Counted from the first letter of the stretch, positions 52,542 to 61,330 are shown. The stretch: DNA of 64,000 bases from Pseudotamlana agarivorans (GCF_001642835.1 NZ_LXEI01000015.1:52906-116905), one strand, 5' to 3'. Notes: generated by a model not told the origin, from the letters alone. Made by a program: numbers and translations.

Positions 52542-54677
52542 ATGAAAAAATTACTACCTATACTAGCTTTTATGATGCTGTTTTCGGCTTTTTCGCAAGA
52601 GAAAGATAAATCAGATCCTAAAATTTTTAATAATGATTTAAGGAAAGCAAACACGTATTTTGAGCGTGCTTTTTATGCGAAAGCAATTCCGCTCTATGAA
52701 AAGGTTATAAGAAAGCACAGAACCAATGACGTTGTTGAAAATTTAGCCACCTGTTACTATAATATTGGGGATTTAAAAGCTTCAGCGCGCCTTTATGGTT
52801 ACCTGGTTAACCGCACAAAAAGTAATAAAGCAGAACGTAATATTTTTAGATATGTTCAAGCCTTAAAGGCTTCTGGTAACTATGATGATGCCAACAGTGT
52901 GATGCGTGAATTCCTTGTTGAAAAGCAAGACACCTTAGCTTTAATTGCTTTTGATGACGCTGTTAAAACCCAAGAAAATATCATCGCTATTGGAAACCGT
53001 TATCATTTAGAAAATTTGGCCATTAATAGTGCGAATTCCGAATTTGGAATGCTGCCTTACAACGATTTATTAGTATATGCTTCCGCTGAAAAGGAAAGTG
53101 GAAAAAACAATATTTTAAAAGGCTATTATGGGTGGAATGAACAACCTTTTTTGGATATCTATACCATTCATAAGGATAGTATAACATCAGGTGGTACAGC
53201 TTCAAAATCAATTTCAGATGAGGTTAATACCAAACTTCACGAAGGGACGGTTGCATTCAGTAATGACCATAAAACCCTATATTTTACTAGAAATAATTAT
53301 TACAAAGGCAAAGAAGTAAATGATGATAAGTTAATCACGCATTTAAAAATTTATAAGGCAGAATTGGTTGATGGTGTATGGAAAAACATAGAATCACTTC
53401 CCTTTAATGGTGATGGTTTTTCGGTGGAACACCCTGCTTTAAGTCCCGATGGAAAGCGTTTGTATTTCGCATCGGATATGCCTGGAACTTTAGGAGGCTT
53501 CGATTTGTTTTACGTCGATATAAACTCCGATGGCACTTATGGCGCTCCTGTAAATTTGGGTTCTAAAATTAATACTAAACACAGAGAGCAGTTTCCGTTT
53601 ATGGCTGCCAATGGCGATTTGTATTTTTCTTCAAACGGACATTTTGGTTTTGGTGGATTAGATGTGTTTTGGGCGAAGTTTGATGGAAGTAATTTTCAAA
53701 ATCCAGCTAATTTAGGGTTGCCGCTTAATTCTGGTTTCGATGATTTTGCTTACTTTTTAGATGATTCTCAAAAATCGGGTTACGTATCATCCAATAGAAT
53801 GAATGGCAAAGGAAGCGACGATATTTATAGTTTCAAGGAGTTAAAACCTTTAATTATCGAAGATTGTAAGCAGTTTGTAGCAGGTGTTATTACCGATAAA
53901 GCTACTAATGAAGCCCTTGCAAATTCAAAGGTAACCATTCGTGTTGTTTCAAAAGAAGATCCTGTGCTGTTAGGAACTTATACTACCAAAGAAGATGGTG
54001 CGTTTAAAACGGTTTCAGGTTGCGAAATCACGCTGATGGTTAAAGCTACGGCTGAAGGCTATCAGGATGCCGAACGTAAAATCGTAATAGGAGCTAAACG
54101 AAATATAACAAATGATGCGTCATTAGCCTTGGTGTCTTTGGCATCGATAAAGCAAAAGGAACTTGAGAAAAAACAAATCGAATTAAAAAATCAGCAAATT
54201 GCTGCCCAAGTGGCTCTAGAAAAAGAACGTGAAAAACTTGAAACTGAGGCAGAAAATAAAAAAATAGAGATTGAAAATATTATAGCAGCAGAGCCTTCAA
54301 TTAAAAAGTTGAAGGATAAAATTGTTATAGAAACAGACGATATTAATTTCGATTATAAGTTGTGGTACATACGTAAAGATGTGAAAAAAGTATTGCAGCC
54401 TGTTGTTGATTTGATGAAAAAATACCCTGAAATGCAAATAGAAATAGGCTCCCACACCGATATTAGAGGTAACAAAGCTTATAATCGAGATTTATCTCAA
54501 AAACGGGCTACATCTACAAAGGAATTCTTGGAGTCTAAAGGTATTACCGCATATCGTATTACGGCAGTAGGTTATGGTGAATCTCAACCTATTCAACACT
54601 GTAAGTCTGATGATGATTGTAGCGAGGAAGAACACGAAATTAACCGAAGGTCAGAAATTGTGATAACTCAATTTTAG
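52542..54677 (+). CDS. OmpA-family protein with TPR and PD40 repeats (PorE-like)
   Basis: A 711-residue periplasmic or outer-membrane protein. Signal peptide ending FSAFSQ; TPR-like helices at residues 30-130 (KANTYFERAFYAKAIPLYEK); a PD40 beta-propeller at 150-420 (EHPALSPDGKRLYFASDMPG, YFSSNGHFGFGGLDVFW); a carboxypeptidase-like domain at 445-520; a coiled coil at 545-585; and an OmpA peptidoglycan-binding domain (IEIGSHTDIRGNKAYNRDLS). The order is that of PorE/SprE-associated proteins that anchor the type IX machinery to the cell wall. Third gene of the triad, ten bases after the PorP-like gene. Confidence 0.9.
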   Translation: MKKLLPILAFMMLFSAFSQEKDKSDPKIFNNDLRKANTYFERAFYAKAIPLYEKVIRKHRTNDVVENLATCYYNIGDLKASARLYGYLVNRTKSNKAERNIFRYVQALKASGNYDDANSVMREFLVEKQDTLALIAFDDAVKTQENIIAIGNRYHLENLAINSANSEFGMLPYNDLLVYASAEKESGKNNILKGYYGWNEQPFLDIYTIHKDSITSGGTASKSISDEVNTKLHEGTVAFSNDHKTLYFTRNNYYKGKEVNDDKLITHLKIYKAELVDGVWKNIESLPFNGDGFSVEHPALSPDGKRLYFASDMPGTLGGFDLFYVDINSDGTYGAPVNLGSKINTKHREQFPFMAANGDLYFSSNGHFGFGGLDVFWAKFDGSNFQNPANLGLPLNSGFDDFAYFLDDSQKSGYVSSNRMNGKGSDDIYSFKELKPLIIEDCKQFVAGVITDKATNEALANSKVTIRVVSKEDPVLLGTYTTKEDGAFKTVSGCEITLMVKATAEGYQDAERKIVIGAKRNITNDASLALVSLASIKQKELEKKQIELKNQQIAAQVALEKEREKLETEAENKKIEIENIIAAEPSIKKLKDKIVIETDDINFDYKLWYIRKDVKKVLQPVVDLMKKYPEMQIEIGSHTDIRGNKAYNRDLSQKRATSTKEFLESKGITAYRITAVGYGESQPIQHCKSDDDCSEEEHEINRRSEIVITQF

Positions 54678-54824
54678 ATTAAGTTTTATTCTATTTAAAC
54701 TATTCTTCCGTCTCCCGTCCTAGACACCACGCTTTATGCATGCTAAATGCTTCTCTTAAAAAAAATTAAAATAGTTTTTAGTAGGAGAAGTATTTAATTT
54801 AGTATTATTTGGAAATACTTTTCT

Positions 54825-54832
54825 TACATTTG
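54825..54832 (+). promoter_or_regulatory. -7 box of the comM promoter
   Basis: TACATTTG matches TAnnTTTG, 19 bases before the comM ATG. No -33 TTTG at the standard distance. Confidence 0.5.
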
Positions 54833-54850
54833 AGTTGTTAATTTTTAATT

Positions 54851-55699
54851 ATGCTTAAAAAAGTATTTGCTAGCGCCGTGTTTGGCGTTGAGGCGTCGAC
54901 AATTACGGTCGAGGTAAATGTTGATGGTGGTATTGGTTACCATTTGGTAGGGTTACCCGACAATGCAATAAAAGAAAGTAACTTCCGTATTGCTGCGGCG
55001 CTTCAAAATAATGGTTACAAAATCCCTGGTAAAAAAATAACGATAAATATGGCACCGGCCGATTTACGGAAAGAGGGTAGCGCTTACGATTTAACGTTAG
55101 CCATAGGTATTTTAAGCGCTTCAAATCAAATTAAAGCCGAAAACTTAGAGCGGTATTTGATTATGGGTGAATTGTCTTTAGATGGCAGTATACACCCCAT
55201 TAAAGGCGCACTTCCTATTGCAGTTAAGGCTCGGGAAGAAGGCTTTAAAGGATTTATTTTGCCAAGTTCTAATGCCAAGGAGGCTGCCATTGTAGATAAT
55301 TTAGAGGTTTATGGCGTAGATAATATCAAACAAGTTATCAATTTCTTTGATAAAGGCGAACCCCTAGAACAAACCATTATTAATACCCGTGAAGAGTTTA
55401 ATAAAAGGTTAGAGTTTCCAGAATTCGATTTTAGTGATGTAAAGGGTCAAGAAAGTATTAAGCGCTGTATGGAAATTGCTGCTGCTGGAGGTCATAACAT
55501 CATTTTAATCGGTCCTCCAGGTGCAGGAAAAACCATGTTGGCGAAGCGTTTACCAAGTATATTGCCGCCAATGACGCTTCATGAAGCTTTGGAAACCACT
55601 AAAATTCATTCTGTGGTTGGTCGGGTGAAAGACACAGGGTTAATGGCGCAACGGCCCTTTAGGAGCCCCCATCACACGATATCGAATGTAATGTTTTAG
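54851..55699 (+). pseudogene. comM: comM (Mg-chelatase-like ATPase) truncated by a mobile element
   Basis: A 282-codon N-terminal part of ComM, which is normally about 510 residues. ComM is a hexameric helicase that extends heteroduplex during natural transformation. Native sequence runs from MLKKVFASAVFGVEASTITV through the Walker A GPPGAGKTMLAKRLPSILPP to RPFRSPHHTISNV, then breaks with the foreign codons MF and stop. Walker B, sensor and C-terminal parts are absent from the window, so the product cannot be active. The break point coincides with the start of a serine-recombinase element. Confidence 0.92.
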
Positions 55700-55709
55700 G
55701 TTGTGGGGG
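55666..55709 (+). other. Left attachment junction in comM
   Basis: The last comM-like codon ends near 55690. Imperfect inverted arms surround the junction: CCCCCATCACA (55666-55676) inside comM and TGTGGGGG (55702-55709) inside the element, centred near 55687. Large serine recombinases use such inverted binding arms around a central dinucleotide. The right junction is outside the window. Confidence 0.6.
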
Positions 55710-55731
55710 TGTTTGTAATTCCTTATATTTG
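55701..55731 (+). promoter_or_regulatory. Promoter of the serine recombinase
   Basis: TTG at 55701-55703 and TATATTTG at 55724-55731 are 20 bases apart, a canonical match. The promoter lies within 45 bases of the crossover, so it stays with the gene in both integrated and circular forms. Confidence 0.75.
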
Positions 55732-55759
55732 AATTGTCGAACAATAATAAAACAATTCA

Positions 55760-57538
55760 ATGTTAGCAATTTACACAAGATTATCAAAAGAAGATGAACA
55801 AAGTAATTCTATTTATAATCAATTAAGAGAGGGCAAAGAATTTGCTACTAATAATGGTTATAACGATTATAAATTATATGATGAAGGTGAAGGTGTTAGT
55901 GGTGGTGCTTCAATCAAAGACCGTCCGCAATTACATAAGTTAATTTCCGATATTGAAAGTAAATTAATAACTACCGTTTGGTTTCGAGACCAAAACCGTT
56001 TGGAACGTCGAGGTTTTACATTTCATTATTTCGTTGATATTGTGCGAAATTTCAATATAAATGTATATGTTAACAATCGTTTAGCAGATTATAACGACCC
56101 CGATAGTTTTTTACAGTATTCGATTTCTAGTGCGATAAACGAAAACAAAATCCTTAAACAATCACAACAAACAAAAAAAGCATTACACGGTAATTTAAAA
56201 GAGGGTAAAACCCGTGGTGGGATTATGTCATACGGTTACACTAAGGACACAAATAAATATGTTATAATTGATGAAAACGAAGCTAAAACGGTTAAACGGA
56301 TATATAAGTTATCGTTGGAGGGAAAAGGCACAAATAAAATAGCTGAAATTCTTAATAATGAAGGTGTACCGACAAGGTATAATAAAATGGAAGGTACAAT
56401 TACTTTAACCCATAAGGACACCAAAAAGAAAACAACCGTTAATAAAAAAAATGTAAAATGGGCTGGTAATACCATACGAAACATTATTAAAAGTGAGGTG
56501 TATAAAGGGGTTAAATATTTGGGAAAAGGTAAGGAACGCAAACAATATGAATATCCAATTATAATTGAACCTTATTTATGGCAACAAGTTAATGACCATT
56601 TACCAACCAACCGTAATAATAGTGGTAAGGTAGTTGATTACAGATATTTGTTAAAAGGTTTAATTAGATGTGGTAAATGTGGTCGCAATTATGCTGGTAG
56701 AAGTCGAGCCCCAAAAAAAGGTAAAAATTATAGAACAGACCACGCTTATAAATGTAGTAGTTCACGTAAGGGTTATGTAACGTGTGGTAATCGAGGCGTA
56801 AACATTACCAAACTTGAAAGCTTCATCTTAAAACATTTGTTTACATCTAAAGACCTACATAATAAACTGATAGAACAATTAAAAACAAACGATGCTGTAA
56901 AAGTATTAAACAATCAATTGGAACGATTTCAAGACGATTTAAAAGCTTTACAGATAAAAGAAGATAGATTATATAAATTGATGGTGAATAGTGTTTTAAA
57001 CGATGATGAACGTATTATAAATGACTATAACACCACCAAAGGAAAAGTGCAATCATTAAAAAATAGAATAGCGAAAATTAAAAACAAAATAGAGATTGAA
57101 GAACGTACCGATAGGTTGCAAGATTTAGATAAAACAATTAACGATTTTTCACTTGAAAATAATTTTAGTGTTATCCAAAAACACGTACACGATTTAATCG
57201 AAAATATAGAAATTCTTTACACCCGTGAAAATGGGGAAAAGGTTAAAGGCTTTTATGTTCTACGTATCGATTATAAAGGTTTAGATAGCTATTCTTTATT
57301 TAGTACCAATATGCACCAAAATAAATGGATATGGTCAAGTTTTTACCGAAAAGAAGCCACAAACGAAAGCGAACTAAAGCAAGATATAGATTTAACAATT
57401 GAATTAACTGGTCGTAATCCAACAGATTCAGATTTGGTTGAAAAATACGGTGAATTTAAAGGTCTTGAAACTTTAGAGGGTATTGGTTCAAATAGTATAA
57501 TTGAGTTAACCGATGAAGATTTAGTTGAATTCAATTAA
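55760..57538 (+). CDS. Large serine recombinase
   Basis: A 592-residue site-specific recombinase. The catalytic resolvase domain opens MLAIYTRLSKEDEQSNSIYN, with the nucleophile Ser in the SNS stretch and the arginine-rich RDQNRLERRGF; the Recombinase domain contains KRIYKLSLEGKGTNKIAEIL; the zinc ribbon has CGKCGRNYAG and YKCSSSRKGYVTCGN; residues 375-460 form a coiled coil (ERFQDDLKALQIKEDRLYKL). It starts 60 bases from the comM break and is the presumed integrase of the element. Excision would need an extra directionality factor, not recognised. Confidence 0.93.
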   Translation: MLAIYTRLSKEDEQSNSIYNQLREGKEFATNNGYNDYKLYDEGEGVSGGASIKDRPQLHKLISDIESKLITTVWFRDQNRLERRGFTFHYFVDIVRNFNINVYVNNRLADYNDPDSFLQYSISSAINENKILKQSQQTKKALHGNLKEGKTRGGIMSYGYTKDTNKYVIIDENEAKTVKRIYKLSLEGKGTNKIAEILNNEGVPTRYNKMEGTITLTHKDTKKKTTVNKKNVKWAGNTIRNIIKSEVYKGVKYLGKGKERKQYEYPIIIEPYLWQQVNDHLPTNRNNSGKVVDYRYLLKGLIRCGKCGRNYAGRSRAPKKGKNYRTDHAYKCSSSRKGYVTCGNRGVNITKLESFILKHLFTSKDLHNKLIEQLKTNDAVKVLNNQLERFQDDLKALQIKEDRLYKLMVNSVLNDDERIINDYNTTKGKVQSLKNRIAKIKNKIEIEERTDRLQDLDKTINDFSLENNFSVIQKHVHDLIENIEILYTRENGEKVKGFYVLRIDYKGLDSYSLFSTNMHQNKWIWSSFYRKEATNESELKQDIDLTIELTGRNPTDSDLVEKYGEFKGLETLEGIGSNSIIELTDEDLVEFN

Positions 57539-57607
57539 TAATTAATATATTTGAAGTCACTTTAAAATAACATTAATGTTATTATTGTTTGACAACACAA
57601 AGTGAAT

Positions 57608-57637
57608 CGGGATAGCTTTTAGTTATCCCTTTTTTTA
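57608..57637 (+). terminator. Terminator after the serine recombinase
   Basis: GGGATAGC pairs with GTTATCCC (one imperfect step) around TTTTA, then seven T residues. Confidence 0.8.
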
Positions 57638-57868
57638 TGCAAAAAATCGAGGGAAAATATTAAAGTGCAACAAGAAAAAAACAATGGCACATTTTAAAGA
57701 TATTGTTGAAAATCCTACCATTTCACACATCGCCGAGGGAATATAAATAATACCAACAATAAGTATAACAACATTTAAAAGAGTTATCAACATTTTTTTA
57801 ATAAATAATTGTATATAACATATAAGTGAAAATATATTATAAGTAAAAAACTAGTATATTTGTATCAC

Positions 57869-57969
57869 ACTAACGCAGCAAATCATATATGAAACCGTTG
57901 TGACTAGTTATAAATAGTTTGAGAATAAGCAAAAAAAAACGCCAATGCTGTGAACATTGACGCTTTTAA
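57869..57969 (+). ncRNA. Candidate small RNA
   Basis: TATATTTG at 57855-57862 fits the -7 box, and a stem (CGCCAATG with CATTGACG) followed by CTTTT ends about 100 bases later. Only a four-codon frame lies between. The same hairpin with its nine-A left flank would also terminate minus-strand transcription. No homology to a known RNA family was recognised. Confidence 0.35.
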
Positions 57970-58142
57970 AATTGTAATCTTTTAGGACTTTAGATACTTA
58001 CTAATGAGATAAGTCTAAATCTTTCAACTCTATATATGTTGGTAGAGACTTAAAAAGAAAACAATTGAAGTTGAGTATATTATAACTCAATTTATAATAG
58101 CTAATGAGACTATTTAAACCCTTCTACAAAAAAATAGAAATC

Positions 58143-58168
58143 AAGCACTTTTTTAAGGTGCTTTTTTT
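58143..58168 (+). terminator. Terminator-like hairpin
   Basis: AAGCAC pairs with GTGCTT around TTTTTTAAG, followed by TTTTTT. Confidence 0.6.
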
Positions 58169-58637
58169 CGTTACACCAAAATTAATCTATAATTCCATAC
58201 ATACCCCCTTTTTTTTAAAAAGCTTTTCAACAAAATTTTCAACAAAAAAAGACACAAAACACTTAAGTGTCTCATTATTAATATGTTGAGTTTGTGATTT
58301 TACAAAGATTTTTACAAAAATTATAATATGCTTTTAAAAAGTGGGTACGTATCATATTGACCGCCACGAATTAACTAGCCAAATCAATTACATTGATTAC
58401 AAATCCAATTTATATTTTAATTCCTAGTAATAATGTAGGGTTTTTAAAAAGGTATAATTGTTATAATACCGTAATAACACCTCATAGGATAGCCAGCACG
58501 CATATTTAAGACCCCCACACCCCCATAAATTATACTTATACATATTTTCATCTTCATAAATAAACCTTATTAACTAGCATTTAATGATTATTCCAATTGA
58601 AGCTGGTGATGGTTATACTATTGATAAATAAAATAAT

Positions 58638-58660
58638 GTTCATTTACTATAAAAATGAAC
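58638..58660 (+). promoter_or_regulatory. Inverted repeat operator 1 upstream of the J-domain gene
   Basis: GTTCATTT (58638-58645) and AAATGAAC (58653-58660) are perfect arms around ACTATAA. The same half-site occurs in operator 2. Confidence 0.65.
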
Positions 58661-58703
58661 GTTTCTATATAATTCAATGCTTCACATAAAAAAAATATTA
58701 AAA

Positions 58704-58749
58704 ATGTTCATTTATTATTTGGTACTCTCGTAAATGAACATTATCTTTG
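58704..58749 (+). promoter_or_regulatory. Operator 2 and promoter of the J-domain gene
   Basis: ATGTTCATTTA (58704-58714) and TAAATGAACAT (58731-58741) are perfect 11-base arms around 16 bases. TATCTTTG (58742-58749) is a -7 box that abuts the right arm, so the operator covers the promoter. Strong sign of repression by an element-encoded regulator. Confidence 0.75.
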
Positions 58750-58776
58750 AAGTGTCAAACAATAAATATTAACATT

Positions 58777-59271
58777 ATGTATTTTAACAACATTACCACA
58801 TTAGAAGAAGCAAAAGATTTATTTAAATCATTATGTAAAGAATTACACCCTGATACAAGTGGGTATGATTCACAAGCTGATTTTGTAGCTATGCATTCAG
58901 AATTTAAGACAATCACCAATGAATTAAAATTTAAGACTAATTTTGAAGCTGATAAAGATTTTGATGCTGATAAGTTTTATAACGCTTTAAAACAATTCGA
59001 TGTATTACGTGATATTCAAATTTCATTTGTTGGTTGTTTTATATGGTTGGAAGATTTAAAAGCTGGTGCTATGTATCAACAAAAGGAATTAATTAAAGCT
59101 ATTAAAGTTGAAGGTTATAATACTGCAAGATGGGCTAATAAAAAGAAGATGTGGTATTTTTCAAGTGAAGGATATTCACAGAAATTTAAATCTAACAAAA
59201 CATTAGACCAAATAAAACAAACCTATGGTTCTAACGAATTCAAAACAAAACAAACTTATTCAATCGCTTAA
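58777..59271 (+). CDS. Small J-domain protein
   Basis: A 164-residue protein started at ATG 58777; an upstream TTG frame start at 58747 lies inside the promoter and is rejected. The first 55 residues carry a J-domain core with the HPD motif (FKSLCKELHPDTSGYDSQAD). The second half resembles the C-terminal domain found in mobile-element DnaJ-like proteins: FIWLEDLKAGAMYQQKELIK and WANKKKMWYFSSEGYSQKF. Such proteins are frequent on conjugative and phage-related elements; their partner Hsp70 is usually the host DnaK, but the role is unknown. Confidence 0.85.
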   Translation: MYFNNITTLEEAKDLFKSLCKELHPDTSGYDSQADFVAMHSEFKTITNELKFKTNFEADKDFDADKFYNALKQFDVLRDIQISFVGCFIWLEDLKAGAMYQQKELIKAIKVEGYNTARWANKKKMWYFSSEGYSQKFKSNKTLDQIKQTYGSNEFKTKQTYSIA

Positions 59272-59279
59272 TATTAATC

Positions 59280-59304
59280 AAGGGGGTGAAATAACCCCCT
59301 TTTA
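59280..59304 (+). terminator. Terminator after the J-domain gene
   Basis: AAGGGGG TGAAATAA CCCCCTT with TTTT, a strong GC stem in AT-rich DNA. Confidence 0.85.
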
Positions 59305-59318
59305 AAACACTTTATATT

Positions 59319-59858
59319 ATGACTGGTTCAACATATCTTGACTACGATAAAACGTTAAATAAAGCCTTTAAAATGCTTAAAGATGATAAATTAAAATCAT
59401 TTGGTTTGCTGGTTATTTGTGGAATCAATTTAGGTCTTAGAATTGATGATTTAAGCAAACTATCATTTGAAGAATTAAGGAAAGATTCAATTGATATTAT
59501 TGAAGGTAAAACCAAAAAGAAAAGAACATTAAAAGTTAATGAACATATTAAATTAGCCTTAACATATTTTGAAGATGATTTAAAAGGTTATGCGTTCACT
59601 TCACAAAAGGGTACACCGTTTTCTTCACAACACATAAATAGGATGCTTAAACAGCATTTTAAAGGGGTTGGTAATGGTACTGTAAGTTCACATAGTTTAC
59701 GTAAATGTTTTGGAAGGCGTGTATGGGAAAATGATAAACAAAGTGAAAGAAGTTTAATATATTTAAGTCAATTATTTAATCATTCATCAACACAAGTAAC
59801 TAGAATATATTTAGGGATTCAACAAGAAGAACTTGATGATATTTATCTGAATCTTTAA
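59319..59858 (+). CDS. Short tyrosine recombinase
   Basis: A 179-residue protein comprising only the catalytic domain of tyrosine recombinases: catalytic Arg in NLGLRIDDLSKLSF, Lys in KTKKKRTLKV, HxxR in SSHSLRKCFGRR, second His in LFNHSSTQVTRIY, and the nucleophile Tyr in RIYLGI. No N-terminal SAM-like core-binding domain is visible. It may act as a dimer resolvase of the element, an accessory integrase or a gene-inversion enzyme. Separated from the J-domain gene by a terminator, with no clear promoter of its own. Confidence 0.87.
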   Translation: MTGSTYLDYDKTLNKAFKMLKDDKLKSFGLLVICGINLGLRIDDLSKLSFEELRKDSIDIIEGKTKKKRTLKVNEHIKLALTYFEDDLKGYAFTSQKGTPFSSQHINRMLKQHFKGVGNGTVSSHSLRKCFGRRVWENDKQSERSLIYLSQLFNHSSTQVTRIYLGIQQEELDDIYLNL

Positions 59859-59896
59859 TCCTATTCAACAATCAAGATTATTAAAATAAAATAATC

Positions 59897-59928
59897 TTGG
59901 TGTAATAGAATAAATACAATTAAATTTG
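59897..59928 (+). promoter_or_regulatory. Promoter of the 139-residue protein gene
   Basis: TTG (59897-59899) and TAAATTTG (59921-59928) are 21 bases apart. Confidence 0.65.
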
Positions 59929-59959
59929 TAAACGTTAAACAATAAATAATAATAACATT

Positions 59960-60379
59960 ATGAGTACACAAATTAAAAACAATGAAGCTAAAATAGTTTC
60001 AAATTACTTATTAAGTAAATTAGTTGAAGGCGAAGAAATATTAGTAGCTGATAATAGTATGTTAGAAGAAATAAATAACCAGTATGGTTGTGATATTTCA
60101 CTTGATAATTTAAAAGGTAATGTTGATGCTGTAGGTCAATTAATCAATGGTATTTTAACTGTGAATGAGTTGAATACATCTGATTACACATCATTGATAA
60201 ATTTCATTAAATCTGATTTTGATAAATCTAAATATTCAAGTTTGGATAAAAAAGAATTGGAGCAATATATTATCACTTACAATAACAAAGATTTAAATGA
60301 TAAAGTAGTAGGTGAAAATTTACTTGAAAATAAATATGAAAGATGTGCTGTTAACTTATTATATCTTTCAAAGGATTAA
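59960..60379 (+). CDS. Uncharacterised acidic protein of the element
   Basis: A 139-residue soluble protein starting MSTQIKNNEAKIVSNYLLSK. It is acidic, Asn/Leu-rich and largely helical by pattern, without signal peptide or membrane helix. No family was recognised. It has its own promoter and a bidirectional terminator, so it is a complete single-gene unit. Plausible as a small element-maintenance or anti-defence protein, but this is unsupported. Confidence 0.75.
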   Translation: MSTQIKNNEAKIVSNYLLSKLVEGEEILVADNSMLEEINNQYGCDISLDNLKGNVDAVGQLINGILTVNELNTSDYTSLINFIKSDFDKSKYSSLDKKELEQYIITYNNKDLNDKVVGENLLENKYERCAVNLLYLSKD

Positions 60380-60404
60380 TAACCACATTCAATTATAAAT
60401 AAAT

Positions 60405-60436
60405 AAACCCTTTAGATTAGTTCTAAGGGGTTTTTA
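60405..60436. terminator. Bidirectional terminator
   Basis: AAACCCTTTAG pairs with CTAAGGGGTTT (one mismatch), followed by T-rich sequence on the right. It separates converging genes. Confidence 0.8.
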
Positions 60437-60439
60437 TTT

Positions 60440-60619
60440 TTATTTAATATAATTATGCCATTCGTTATTTTCAAATAAACACAATGCACCATATTTTGGT
60501 ATTAATAAATCACAAACATCAATAAAAGAAACACCGAACATTTTTGATAATTGATTAGCTGATGTCTTTGGGTTATTCTGATGATATTTCAGTATCATTT
60601 CTTTTATCTTATTGTTCAT
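60440..60619 (-). CDS. 59-residue helix-turn-helix-like protein
   Basis: A small frame missed by length cut-offs: it begins MNNKIKEMILKYHQNNPKTS and continues ANQLSKMFGVSFIDVCDLLI, a likely helix-turn-helix, ending CLFENNEWHNYIK. Its start overlaps the end of the sigma-like gene by 11 bases on the same strand, which suggests translational coupling. It may be a DNA-binding partner or anti-sigma-like modulator; neither is shown by sequence. Confidence 0.65.
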   Translation of the reverse strand: MNNKIKEMILKYHQNNPKTSANQLSKMFGVSFIDVCDLLIPKYGALCLFENNEWHNYIK

Positions 60620-61298
60620 AGTCTGTTAATCTTTTTAGAGCCATTTTAAAGACTTTATTTCGTTTTAGCTTATCAATTGATGTAGAAAAGATTTGCTGGG
60701 TTCTTTGGTGGGTTAAATTAACTTCATTACCTATTTGTTGGAATGTTTTCTTTTCTTTTAATCCTAGACCTAAATAATTAATAACTACGTATGAATGATT
60801 AGTTTTTTTCAATGTTGTATTAATTAATTTAATTAAATCATTGGTATCAACATCAATTGTTTCATCAACTTCATCAGCAATATTATTTTCAATTTTTATT
60901 AATGAATCATCTTCAATTGAATTTTTATTTAATGATGAAAATGTATGCGCTTTTGGGTTATCTTCATTTTTAAATTGGTGGTATGGAATTCTGATTATAC
61001 CATCTTCATAAGTTCCAAATCTTGTTAATATGCACGTTTTAGCAAAAGTTGTAAATGAAGCGTTGGAACTGTTATTATATTTGGTTAATGCTTTATAAAG
61101 TGATTCAAGACCGATTGAAAAAAGTTCTTCAATAGGTAGACCAGTTTTATATGAAAAATTTGATGCAAGATATAATACTAAAGGTAATTGAGATTTAATG
61201 ATTATATCTTTATTGGTATCAATATCATTGAATAATAATCTTACTTCATTGGTTGATAGTTTTACTTTATTTTGTTGCACATATTTTGTTAGATTCAC
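60609..61298 (-). CDS. Sigma-70-like factor of the element
   Basis: A 229-residue protein with sigma-70 region 2 (IIIKSQLPLVLYLASNFSYK; LFSIGLESLYKALTKYN; SFTTFAKTCI) and region 4 (LGLGLKEKKTFQQIGNEVNL; LTHQRTQQIFSTSIDKLK). The region between is acidic and divergent, so the -10 recognising part is poorly conserved. A host housekeeping factor would be longer and better conserved. It probably reads element-specific promoters, such as the paired sites at 62264 and 63240; that link is inference. Confidence 0.8.
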   Translation of the reverse strand: MNLTKYVQQNKVKLSTNEVRLLFNDIDTNKDIIIKSQLPLVLYLASNFSYKTGLPIEELFSIGLESLYKALTKYNNSSNASFTTFAKTCILTRFGTYEDGIIRIPYHQFKNEDNPKAHTFSSLNKNSIEDDSLIKIENNIADEVDETIDVDTNDLIKLINTTLKKTNHSYVVINYLGLGLKEKKTFQQIGNEVNLTHQRTQQIFSTSIDKLKRNKVFKMALKRLTDYEQ

Positions 61299-61330
61299 TT
61301 TTCATATTTTTTATTTTTTTGTTATTCATT

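Larger units (their letters stand above)
57638..58637. other. Gene-poor region of the element
   Basis: No convincing protein gene. It contains a 20-codon open frame (57684-57746), a promoter and hairpin that may delimit a small RNA (57855-57969), the terminator-like hairpin at 58143-58168, a GACAC/GTGTC hairpin at 58250-58273, and short GC-rich strings (GACCCCCACACCCCC near 58510). A 61-codon frame at 58104-58289 runs through two hairpins and is rejected. Confidence 0.5.

Noticed and set aside
58104..58289. 61-codon open frame in the element
   Set aside because: It runs through a terminator hairpin and a second hairpin, has no promoter match, and its sequence is low-complexity.
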